From the NCBI GenBank assembly GCA_964019425.1, contig OZ025798.1, positions 806,001-870,000 on the forward strand: 64,000 bases of DNA. Reading direction: 5' to 3'. This document shows, one piece after another, positions 21,096 through 30,839 of this stretch; the stretch's first letter is position 1, and the number at the start of each line of letters is the position of its first letter. The position numbers and the translations under genes were made by a program. The notes beneath the pieces were generated by a model. That model did no database searches. It worked only from the letters and a program-made list of their open reading frames with translations, and was not told where the DNA came from. This stretch comes from Flectonema sp. DT1601. Taxonomy: Eukaryota > Euglenozoa > Diplonemea > Diplonemida > Diplonemidae.

Positions 21096-22247
21096 ATGCC
21101 GGTGTTGCATCCGAATAGCAGGGTTTTGCAGGTACCACGAGGAGAGACACCCCGTGAGAGGACTGGTGTTAGAAAATATGGAGCTCCTTGTAGTGAAAGT
21201 GGAATGAAGATTACAAGTGCAGGACTAACTCATATAAGTGATCACAGTAATCGTTATGTAAGAAGTAAGAGTGCTGTTCAAACCAATCGAAGATCAATAA
21301 ACGGCATGTCATTCTCAGGAGGTGAAAGAGAAGAAGACATTTCAAGAAGATGTCGTCGATCGGTTGAAGGTCGCAATAATAACATCACATCCTCTAATGA
21401 AGAAATATTCGTTCCTCAAAAGAGGTGTTACCCAACTCGATCGATAAGTCTTCCCAAAGTATCACCTTACGAATTGTCAAGACAACAACATCCAAATAAA
21501 TACTTCGACAACGTTAAACAACTACAAGAAGACTTATACAGCTCTAGAGACAGTTGCTGTGGTAGTGTCAGTACTTATGATGATTTGGGGAGACACAAGC
21601 CACAGCTGAGACAATTTAATATCAAGTCAACGATTACTACTGAGATGCAACAACCTAAACCTCAACTACCTCATAGAAGTACTAGAAAGGCTAGTAATTT
21701 ATCATTACTACACTACAATGAAGACCCTGTAGAACAAATCGTATCATCACCAGTCAGATCTATAAGTGTCTCGAGTAAGAATCCTATCTTACAAGATGAT
21801 TGGAGTGATGAAGATGATGATGATCGTCCAGTATCGAGAAGAGGGAGAAGTATCACGCAAGACTACGAACCACCAACATGGATGAGAGAAGGCACTGCTT
21901 ACAATAATCCAATGGGGGCGGGTAGTCGGAAAAAGAAGGTTGTCGCGGAAGAGTTTGTTCCATACCACCCACCTGAGCAACGGATCCGTCAAAATAGATC
22001 GAAGTCAGCTCGTCCACAGCCGTGGTTGCAGTCGGCTGGTATTCAGTCTGCTTTTGAAGCGACAGCTGATCAATATATTCAGAGTCCTGTTCATGTTGCT
22101 CGACGTCGGAGTTATTCAGTTTTAAATAAAAAAATAAATTCTTATTCTCAATCACAACCATCTCCAGAACATCGACCCCGAACTGCAAAGCGACTCGCAC
22201 ATCCATTAGGGGGACCTCCGTCATTCGCTTCTTTCGCGGGTTGGTAG
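21096..22247 (+). CDS. disordered basic phosphoprotein-like, unknown function (383 aa)
   Basis: The ATG at 21096 is chosen although the frame is open back to 20991, because the upstream part is pyrimidine-rich with AG acceptor sites and contains no ATG. The protein is polar, Arg/Ser/Pro-rich and probably mostly disordered. It has repeated basic-Ser motifs suited to kinases (RRSING, RSISLPK, RRRSYSVL, RGRSITQDY, SKSARPQPW), an acidic insert (DDWSDEDDDDR) and a short C-terminal block LGGPPSFASFAGW. No domain recognised. Such proteins are often cytoskeleton- or cilium-associated, but nothing in the sequence shows that here. Confidence 0.65.
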   Translation: MPVLHPNSRVLQVPRGETPRERTGVRKYGAPCSESGMKITSAGLTHISDHSNRYVRSKSAVQTNRRSINGMSFSGGEREEDISRRCRRSVEGRNNNITSSNEEIFVPQKRCYPTRSISLPKVSPYELSRQQHPNKYFDNVKQLQEDLYSSRDSCCGSVSTYDDLGRHKPQLRQFNIKSTITTEMQQPKPQLPHRSTRKASNLSLLHYNEDPVEQIVSSPVRSISVSSKNPILQDDWSDEDDDDRPVSRRGRSITQDYEPPTWMREGTAYNNPMGAGSRKKKVVAEEFVPYHPPEQRIRQNRSKSARPQPWLQSAGIQSAFEATADQYIQSPVHVARRRSYSVLNKKINSYSQSQPSPEHRPRTAKRLAHPLGGPPSFASFAGW

Positions 22248-22559
22248 TACTCCCACCACCCGTTGGTGATTACCAACCAGCATCTCTTCTTCTAGCTTTG
22301 TACTGATCCACGATGGGATAATCCCGTTATTAATAAATATTGTAATTAGGCTCTGAAAATGATCCTCAGAGCTTTGTGTATCAAAGAAGAACATTCGGTA
22401 TTCTATTCTTAGTAGAAAAAGTGTTTGTTCCTTCAGTCCCCTGTTTCTTTCATTTTATTGTACATTTCATTTGGTTTTTTTGTAGTGGTGTTTATTTTTA
22501 ATTTTTTTTAAATTTTTAAATTATTTTTTCAAAAGAAATATTTCAAAACAAACAACAAA
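22248..22559. other. short spacer
   Basis: About 310 bp; AT-rich with T/A runs just before the SDHAF2 start. Nothing recognised. Confidence 0.5.
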
Positions 22560-23003
22560 ATGTGGAGAATAGCAAGAAGAAACACATTCAGCAGGTGGTG
22601 CACTACAAAGGCAAGCACCTTATCAGTTAAAGAGAGAGGGTTCAAACGTGAAGAAAAAGAATGGGAAGAAGTAGATGCGACAATCGACATGAGGCCACCA
22701 CTAGCAGAAGAACATTTTGAAGTCAATGTTGAGATAGCAAGGAAGAGATTAATGTACCAATCAAGCAAGAGAGGTATGTTAGAGATGGATGCTATCTTAG
22801 GTAAGTACGCAAGTGAAAACATCCTAAACTGGGATATGAACCAGCTGAAAGAATGGCATAACATACTTAGAGAATACGACATCAATCTTTATGCTTGGTT
22901 AGTCAAAAAGAGTGATTTAGACGGACTTCCTGAAAATCTAAAAAACTCATCCCTCTACACTGATCTAACATTATATGTCAATGAGCGTTACTCTTTTGAG
23001 TGA
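22560..23003 (+). CDS. SDHAF2: SDHAF2, succinate dehydrogenase assembly factor 2
   Basis: A 147-aa protein of the SdhE/SDHAF2 family. The core has RKRLMYQSSKRGMLEMD (61-77) with the RGxxE motif at 71-75 that is required for promoting covalent FAD attachment. It continues LGKYASENILNW, LKEWHNILREYDINLYAWL and a C-terminal tail. The first ~30 residues (MWRIARRNTFSRWCTTKAST) are Arg/Ser/Thr-rich and lack acids, as expected for a mitochondrial presequence. The protein would act in the matrix, flavinylating SDHA of complex II. Single exon, length typical for the eukaryotic family. Confidence 0.93.
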   Translation: MWRIARRNTFSRWCTTKASTLSVKERGFKREEKEWEEVDATIDMRPPLAEEHFEVNVEIARKRLMYQSSKRGMLEMDAILGKYASENILNWDMNQLKEWHNILREYDINLYAWLVKKSDLDGLPENLKNSSLYTDLTLYVNERYSFE

Positions 23004-23711
23004 TTTATTTTTTTTTAAAAAAAAATAATAAAAGAGTGGGTCCTGAGAGTTAGTTTGCGAATTTTATATGAATTTCTGTTTTTTTTCACCCTACTTCACC
23101 CAACAGATGAACAGATTTATAATAATAAAATAAAACATTATGGGAGCTGATATCTACCTCGCTGTGGGAATTCCTTGTGGATGTTATTGTGTTTTTGTTG
23201 TCTGTTTGATAACAGCAGTAGTCAATGAGTGGGTTTAAGGCAACTAACGCAGAGAACGGCAAGTAGATTGCAGTACGATTTTATATTTCTTTTTGAAGTC
23301 GTTGGTTCCATCAAATTGATGTATGCAGGCGTTGCTTGATCCACCTTCACTGAATACTAAAATAACAAAACTGTAAGCTATCTGTTGTCATTGATGATAT
23401 ACGTATTACACTAACGTATGTCACGTTGTGGTAGTCACGATCGATTTCATGCCCCCCCTTTTTGCCTTCCATCTCTGCTATTTGATTACACAAATAAAAG
23501 TCTTGAATTACACCGAATAGAGATTCCTTATTATTTTTTTTTTTTTTTTTTCACTTTTGCGTTCCTAGGAGTAATAATTTGCTAAAGAACGTACGTGTTT
23601 GAGTAATGTGTTTGTTTTTATGAAACATTTTTATTGTGAGATCTAAATTTCGAGTTCTATTTTTCTTTTTTCTCCTACTTTACTTAGGTAACTCTCTAAA
23701 TAAAAAAAACA
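23004..23711. other. spacer with one possible micro-ORF
   Basis: About 710 bp of mostly AT-rich DNA with a T run (23534-23551). Apart from the 32-codon frame at 23140-23238, nothing coding is visible. Confidence 0.5.
23140..23238 (+). CDS. possible 32-aa single-TM microprotein
   Basis: ATG to TAA, 32 codons: MGADIYLAVGIPCGCYCVF followed by a hydrophobic stretch and ending VVNEWV. About 20 central residues could form one membrane span with four cysteines. It lies 33 bases after a pyrimidine tract ending CCAACAG, the same setting as the starts of real genes here, and its base composition is less AT-rich than the surrounding spacer. Chance ORFs of this size are common, so this is a candidate only. 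Confidence 0.3.
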   Translation: MGADIYLAVGIPCGCYCVFVVCLITAVVNEWV

Positions 23712-24137
23712 ATGTCTCACTTTTTACTAAAAGTGATTATATCTTTAATGACAATTGTGTTTTCAGCTGAAGCCCTTTCAGCCAGATGGACACAACACGA
23801 TGTTCCAAAGGGAGGATTTTCAAAAAGGGGGCGAGAAGAAGCAGCAAGAAAGGAAGGTAGAAAATACTCAGATCCCTATGAAAACTCTGGAGGTGGATAT
23901 GGCAACGTAGCAGTTGATCCAAGGGTATCTTACTTGTTTATGGCTGTTGCGTTTATAGCTTACCTATTCATGAGTGGATGGTTAATAGAGATAGAAGTTC
24001 GCATCAGAAGTTTTTTCGAACACCGTCGAAGACAACAGCATCGGTCATCAGCTAGACCAGCAACTTCACAATCATCTACACCTGTTATTGACGAGTCCCT
24101 TCGTCGGGCACGTATAGCCAGGTTCGCTGCTGACTAA
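23712..24137 (+). CDS. small membrane protein with signal peptide (141 aa)
   Basis: A 141-aa protein. Residues 1-23 form a signal peptide or first TM (LLKVIISLMTIVFSAEALSA). A charged Gly/Lys/Arg-rich segment follows, then a clear TM at about 73-93 (VSYLFMAVAFIAYLFMSGWL), a basic stretch (EHRRRQQHR) and a C-terminal amphipathic helix rich in Arg and Ala (LRRARIARFAAD). The type I/II layout with a short basic cytosolic tail recalls small ER proteins, but I do not recognise the family. The ATG follows a TTTACTTAG acceptor. The first pyrophosphatase starts only 115 bp after its stop. Confidence 0.65.
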   Translation: MSHFLLKVIISLMTIVFSAEALSARWTQHDVPKGGFSKRGREEAARKEGRKYSDPYENSGGGYGNVAVDPRVSYLFMAVAFIAYLFMSGWLIEIEVRIRSFFEHRRRQQHRSSARPATSQSSTPVIDESLRRARIARFAAD

Positions 24138-24252
24138 GTTGACGGCAAGTGAGACTTTCTTTCATAACTTTCCGTATTATATAATTGGTGTTTTATGTTA
24201 AATTGTATTTATGATGTTAATCAGAAATATTTCTTCCTTTCAGATATCTAAG

Positions 24253-27133
24253 ATGCCGAGTAGTAAATCATCTTCTTCGAGCTCATCGGAGAGGAACTTC
24301 TCAGATGATGCGTGGAACAACCATTTGGAGCCAGCGGGTTCCTCCCTCCTGATCGCAGCGGGAGTGTTCATCTTGTTGAGCATAGCCACCACCTCCCTTT
24401 GCCTCGCTGCCCACTTCACTGATGATTTCCAGAGAATCGATGAGTACAACCCAAAGTTCTTGACCCTTTCCCAAAGATACTTCGACGGAGTGAAGGACCC
24501 GTTCATTATCTGGGACAGAAACAACAACAACACCTGCAGCTTCCTCACTATGCTCAGAGAAGCTGGAAACCTCACCGCGTGGCAGGCAGCAGAACGTGCC
24601 CAGGGAAGACCAATCATCACCTACCCATTCTGCTCATTCCACATTCCGTACACAGCAATCTGGGGAGCAATGGCCTCATCTTTGTTCGGTCTTGCCGCCG
24701 TTTGCTTCTACGCCATGAACGTTATGTCGAAGCCAAGAGGTACCGATGAGATGCACGACATCGCCAACAAGATCCATATCTCTGCCCTTGAGTTTTTGAA
24801 CCAGGAGTACACTTGGTTAGCCCCATTCGTCTTCCTTCTGTTCTGCTTCCTCCTTATCGCCATTGACGGACAGGACAACTCATGGGTTCCAGCGTCATCA
24901 GTTTCCTTCTTGTTTGGAGCCTTCCTCTCCGCTTCATGTGGATACATGGGAATGCATCTTGCCACCCAGGGTAACTGCCGTACCGCCGCCGCCTGTTTCT
25001 CATCAAAGGACCAGGGACTTGAGGAGGGTCTTGCCGTTGCGTTCCGTACCGGAGCCTGCATGGGTATCGGTGTTGTTTCATGCGGTGTCCTCGGACTCAC
25101 CCTTTCATACGCGATCTTCGGAAACGTTCAGTCCCTCGGAGGATTCGGTTTCGGAGCAAGTGCCGTCGCTCTCTTCGCTCGTGTCGGAGGAGGTATCTAC
25201 ACCAAGGCTGCTGACGTTGGAGCTGATTTGTGTGGAAAGGTTGACCACTCGCTCGCTGAGGACTCTCCAAAGAACCCTGCCACCATTGCTGACTGTGTTG
25301 GTGACAACGTTGGTGACGTTGCCGGTATGGGAGCTGACTTGTTCGAGTCATACGTCGGTTCGATCGTTGCCGCTGCCGTCTTGGGAGCTGGTGAATTCGG
25401 AGAGAAGGGAGTTGCTCTTCCATTTTACATTGCCATGATCGGTCTCGTTGTTTCCGTGTTCGGAACCCTCGGAATCAGAGTTTCAAAGGGAGCTAACGGT
25501 AAGGCCACTCTTGACCAGCTTCTTGCCGCAATGAGACTCAACATCATCGTGTCAGGTCTCTTCATTGTTGCCGGATGTGTCATCTTGTGTGTGTTCTTGT
25601 TCAGAGCTGAGAGAGACGAACTTGAGGACTTGTTCGACACCCCATGGAGACAGAAGGAACCTGGTGCAAGACTTTTGGGATGCATCGTTGTCGGTCTCGT
25701 TGTTGGTATCTTGATCGGACTTGCCACCGAGCACTTCACCTCCCACACTGAGGAACCAACCCAGTCGATCGGCCGGGCCACCGCCTTCGGACCAGGACCA
25801 GTCATCATCCAGGGTCTTGGACAGGGAATGTACTCCACCGTCATTCCATTGATCTTGATCGTCGCCGCTGTCCTCGGAGCGTTCTACCTCGCTGGATTCT
25901 ACGGAACTGCCATCACCTGTGTTGGTATGCTTTCAACCCTCGGAGTCACCATGTCTACTGATGCCTACGGACCAGTCTCTGACAACGCCGGAGGAATTGC
26001 TGAGATGGCTGAGCTTCCAGAATGGGTTCGTGAATACACTGATCAGCTTGATGCTTTGGGTAACACCACCGCTGCCACCGGAAAGGGATTCGCCAACGGA
26101 TCCGCTGTGTTGTCTGCCCTTTCATTGTTGATTGCCTTCGCCAGAATTGCCGAGATCGAGGAAGTCAACTTGTTGAGACCTGTTGTCGTCATCGGAGTCC
26201 TCATCGGATCACTGCTTCCATACGTCTTCGGAGCCATGACCATGCTTTCCGTCAACAAGGCCGCTCAGGAGATGATGTTCGAAGTCAGAAGACAATTCAA
26301 GGCCAACCCAAAGCTTCTCACTGACAAGCACTCGAGACCTGACTACAAGAAGTGTATCGAGATCTCCTGCAAGTCTTCCTTGAGAGAGATGGTTCTTCCA
26401 GGTGTTCTCGCCACCTTCTCACCGCTCGTTATCGGATTCATCTTCGGATCCCACGCTTTGGTTGGTCTCCTTGTCGGAGCGATTGCATCAGGATACCTTC
26501 AGGGAGTCATGATGTCGAACACTGGAGGAGCATGGGACAACGCCAAGAAGTGGATTGAGGCCGGAGAGTTCAAGATCAAGGGAGTTCCCCAGGGTAAGGG
26601 AACTGACTGCCACAAGGCGGCCGTCTGTGGTGACACTGTCGGAGATCCATTCAAGGACACCTCTGGACCTGCCTTGAACATCTTGATTAAGTTGATGACG
26701 AGATTCGCATTCGTGTGCGCTCCATTGTTCGCTGAAGACTGGGAATTCTGGTGGGTTGGTCTCATCCTTCTCGGAGGATCCATCGTCTTGGTCATCATCC
26801 TCAAGTTCACCATCCTTGTTGAGGATGATAAGGCGGAGGACGATGATGATGATGATGAGCCAAGCGCAAACTCCCCTGATAAGGTGTGTATTTTATTATG
26901 TTTTGATTAAAGGGATAAGAAATATACTAAGTTAGTTTTAGTATTTTAATTATATACAAAAGATTATTAATGGGAATACTAATTCACTCCAAATATAAAT
27001 TTCGTGCTCTTTTTGAGAGCAGACTTACACACATAGTAAGACAAGAGTGTTTGATAAGATTTGATATAAAATAAAAAAGTAATAATTATAACAGGACGAC
27101 GGAGAAGGCGAAAAGGGATTAATGACAAAGTAA
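24253..27133 (+). CDS. membrane H+-pyrophosphatase, K+-dependent type, copy 1 (class A)
   Basis: Exon 1 is 24253-26883 and exon 2 is 27095-27133; the protein is 889 aa. This PPi-driven proton pump has about 16 TM segments. Signature motifs are the PPi/Mg site [20 protein letters not shown] (from about 312), [20 protein letters not shown] (347-366) and the conserved C-terminal [13 protein letters not shown] and [27 protein letters not shown] (603-612) has Ala and Gly where K+-independent pumps have Lys and Thr, so it is a K+-dependent (type I) enzyme. In protists such pumps acidify acidocalcisomes or vacuoles. Here the start is MPSSK, after TTTCAG, rather than the in-frame ATG at 24211. The last exon adds 12 acidic/Lys residues ([12 protein letters not shown]), the longest terminal exon of the array. 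Codon use is strongly biased to C-ending codons, unlike the neighbours. Confidence 0.95.
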
Positions 27134-27534
27134 GTAATTAAACGTGTCAGGAACTTGTAATCCGAAGTATATTTGTTAACTTAAATTTGAAGATGCCAAA
27201 GCCGTTAGCAAATGCAAAAAGAAAAATAATTTCAATTAAATAGCTGCACCACTTGTTCACTTCCCACCCTTTCCCTTCCCTCCTTCACATTCCCAACCTC
27301 TGTTATTCACACAACTTGGCTTCGCGCCCCCTCACACACCCACACTTTGCTTTTATTTTAAACAAATCATTTGTCTCCCTTCCCTGCCCGGCTTGTGAGC
27401 TTACTGGGTGCCATGAAAGCGTCAAAACCCCTCTTTGCATCAGACGCTTGACTGTGCACAACTGCCCGGTATGCGACTCTGGAATATGGGTGAGTTTGTT
27501 TCTTATATTAATTCACCCTCATCAGATATCTAAG
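27134..27534. other. array spacer 1-2
   Basis: About 400 bp. It is AT-rich just after the stop, then a C/T-rich patch (27255-27310), and ends CCCTCATCAG eight bases before the ATG of copy 2. A GTGAGT at 27490 would make only a 36-nt intron, shorter than any other seen here. An in-frame upstream ORF from 27253 is therefore not taken as coding. Confidence 0.5.
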
Positions 27535-30314
27535 ATGCCGAGTAGTAAATCATCTTCTTCGAGCTCATCGGAGAGGAACTTCTCAGATGATGCGTGGAAC
27601 AACCATTTGGAGCCAGCGGGTTCCTCCCTCCTGATCGCAGCGGGAGTGTTCATCTTGTTGAGCATAGCCACCACCTCCCTTTGCCTCGCTGCCCACTTCA
27701 CTGATGACTTCCAGAGAATCGATGAGTACAACCCAAAGTTCTTGACTCTTTCCCAAAGATACTTCGACGGAGTGAAGGACCCGTTCATTATCTGGGACAG
27801 AAACAACAACAACACCTGCAGCTTCCTCACTATGCTCAGAGAAGCTGGAAACCTCACCGCGTGGCAGGCAGCAGAACGTGCCCAGGGAAGACCAATCATC
27901 ACCTACCCATTCTGCTCATTCCACATTCCGTACACAGCAATCTGGGGAGCAATGGCCTCATCTTTGTTCGGTCTTGCCGCCGTTTGCTTCTACGCCATGA
28001 ACGTTATGTCGAAGCCAAGAGGTACCGATGAGATGCACGACATCGCCAACAAGATCCATATCTCTGCCCTTGAGTTTTTGAACCAGGAGTACACTTGGTT
28101 AGCCCCATTCGTCTTCCTTCTGTTCTGCTTCCTCCTTATCGCCATTGACGGACAGGACAACTCATGGGTTCCAGCGTCATCAGTTTCCTTCTTGTTTGGA
28201 GCCTTCCTCTCCGCTTCATGTGGATACATGGGAATGCATCTTGCCACCCAGGGTAACTGCCGTACCGCCGCCGCCTGTTTCTCATCAAAGGACCAGGGAC
28301 TTGAGGAGGGTCTTGCCGTTGCGTTCCGTACCGGAGCCTGCATGGGTATCGGTGTTGTTTCATGCGGTGTCCTCGGACTCACCCTTTCATACGCGATCTT
28401 CGGAAACGTTCAATCCCTTGGAGGATTCGGTTTCGGAGCAAGTGCCGTTGCCCTCTTCGCTCGTGTCGGAGGAGGTATCTACACCAAGGCTGCTGACGTT
28501 GGAGCTGATTTGTGTGGAAAGGTTGACCACTCGCTCGCTGAGGACTCCCCAAAGAACCCTGCCACCATTGCTGACTGTGTTGGTGACAACGTTGGTGACG
28601 TTGCCGGTATGGGAGCTGACTTGTTCGAGTCATACGTCGGTTCGATTGTTGCCGCTGCCGTCTTGGGAGCTGGTGAATTTGGAGAGAAGGGAGTTGCTCT
28701 TCCATTTTACATTGCCATGATCGGTCTCGTTGTTTCCGTGTTCGGAACCCTCGGAATCAGAGTTTCAAAGGGAGCTAACGGTAAGGCCACTCTTGACCAG
28801 CTTCTTGCCGCAATGAGACTCAACATCATCGTGTCAGGTCTCTTCATTGTTGCTGGATGTGTCATCTTGTGTGTGTTCTTGTTCAGAGCTGAGAGAGACG
28901 AACTTGAGGACTTGTTCGACACCCCATGGAGACAGAAGGAACCTGGTGCAAGACTTTTGGGATGCATCGTTGTCGGTCTCGTTGTTGGTATCCTGATCGG
29001 ACTTGCCACCGAGCACTTCACCTCCCACACTGAGGAACCAACCCAGTCGATCGGCCGGGCCACCGCCTTCGGACCAGGACCAGTCATCATCCAGGGTCTT
29101 GGACAGGGAATGTACTCCACCGTCATTCCATTGATCTTGATCGTCGCCGCTGTCCTCGGAGCGTTCTACCTCGCTGGATTCTACGGAACTGCCATCACCT
29201 GTGTTGGTATGCTTTCAACCCTCGGAGTCACCATGTCTACTGATGCCTACGGACCAGTCTCTGACAACGCCGGAGGAATTGCTGAGATGGCTGAGCTTCC
29301 AGAATGGGTTCGTGAATACACTGATCAGCTTGATGCTTTGGGTAACACCACCGCTGCCACCGGAAAGGGATTCGCCAACGGATCCGCTGTGTTGTCTGCC
29401 CTTTCATTGTTGATTGCCTTCGCCAGAATTGCCGAGATCGAGGAAGTCAACTTGTTGAGACCTGTTGTCGTCATCGGAGTCCTCATCGGATCGCTGCTTC
29501 CATACGTCTTCGGAGCCATGACCATGCTTTCCGTCAACAAGGCCGCTCAGGAGATGATGTTCGAAGTCAGAAGACAATTCAAGGCCAACCCAAAGCTTCT
29601 CACTGACAAGCACTCGAGACCTGACTACAAGAAGTGTATCGAGATCTCCTGCAAGTCTTCCTTGAGAGAGATGGTTCTTCCAGGTGTTCTCGCCACCTTC
29701 TCACCGCTCGTTATCGGATTCATCTTCGGATCCCACGCTTTGGTTGGTCTCCTTGTCGGAGCGATTGCATCAGGATACCTTCAGGGAGTCATGATGTCGA
29801 ACACTGGAGGAGCATGGGACAACGCCAAGAAGTGGATTGAGGCCGGAGAGTTCAAGATCAAGGGAGTTCCCCAGGGTAAGGGAACTGACTGCCACAAGGC
29901 GGCCGTCTGTGGTGACACTGTCGGAGATCCATTCAAGGACACCTCTGGACCTGCCTTGAACATCTTGATTAAGTTGATGACGAGATTCGCATTCGTGTGC
30001 GCTCCATTGTTCGCTGAAGACTGGGAATTCTGGTGGGTTGGTCTCATCCTTCTCGGAGGATCCATTGTCTTGGTCATCATCCTCAAGTTCACCATCCTTG
30101 TTGAGGATGATAAGGCGGAGGACGATGATGATGAGCCAAGCGAAACCTCCCCTGACGCAGTTGTATGTACTTTATTATGTAAGAATTGAAATGGAAGTTA
30201 ATTATCTTATTATTTTTGATTAGGAGGGTTAAGAAGTTTCATCTCTTCTGTCTCACGTTTCTATTGTACTGCATTACAAATATAAAAAAATAATAACAAC
30301 AACAGGATGCCTAA
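27535..30314 (+). CDS. membrane H+-pyrophosphatase, K+-dependent type, copy 2 (class A)
   Basis: Exon 1 is 27535-30162 and exon 2 is 30306-30314; 878 aa, ending Val-Asp-Ala. It is identical to copy 1 through almost all of the protein; the acidic C-terminal tail differs ([10 protein letters not shown] for EPSANSPDK, with two fewer Asp). All catalytic and K+-type motifs are kept. At DNA level it carries some silent variants typical of class B, for example CAATCCCTTGGAGG near 28410 where copies 1 and 3 have CAGTCCCTCGGAGG. This suggests gene conversion from a class B gene. A longer frame from 27253 is open upstream but lacks coding character. Confidence 0.95.
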
Positions 30315-30839
30315 GATTTTATAAGTTATTATAGTACTTCGTGTTGTATAAATGTGTTTTTTGTGCCGACTTCTATGGATTGTCGGGCCACTTATTCATA
30401 TTTCGTTTTTGTAGCTCATGTTTAGTCAAAAATCTGTTACTTGTCCTCATTTCACTCCTTCCTGTCCCATCCTCCCTATTCCCTTTTCATGGTGGGTGTT
30501 TCTGACTCCCTCCTTGAAACTGTTCCCGTGGCTTGATATCTATTACCTATGGTGTTATGAGATTACAATGCCCCCGTATGAAAACGAACTTTCAGTTTGA
30601 AAAAAAAAAAAAACGAAATAAAACTCCAGCTCAGCACTTGCTGAGTTGCTGGTGAAGATCATCCTTTGTATTGTCTCCCTTGTTGTGAGAACTATTCGAA
30701 AATTGTTTTGTTCACTTGGTTAGACTTGTTCTCATATTACAGAATAATATTGTGTTATGTGGTAGTCATCAAGCTGATTATCTTTTGAGTAGTTTTTGTT
30801 TGTAATTATTAATTAATTCACCCTCATCAGATACCTAAG
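30315..30839. other. array spacer 2-3
   Basis: About 525 bp. It holds a C/T-rich patch (30442-30490), an A run (30600-30613) and, just before copy 3, about 35 bp nearly identical to the sequence before copy 2 (AATTCACCCTCATCAG). Nothing else recognised. Confidence 0.5.

Noticed and set aside
27490-27525. GTGAGT...CATCAG as a 5'UTR intron before pyrophosphatase copy 2
   Set aside because: It would be 36 nt, shorter than any of the other introns supported here (about 50-210 nt); the AG is more likely a leader acceptor.
27253-27534. 94-residue N-terminal extension of pyrophosphatase copy 2
   Set aside because: Unrelated to other copies, C/T-rich spacer composition, and an AG acceptor lies directly before the conserved MPSSK start.
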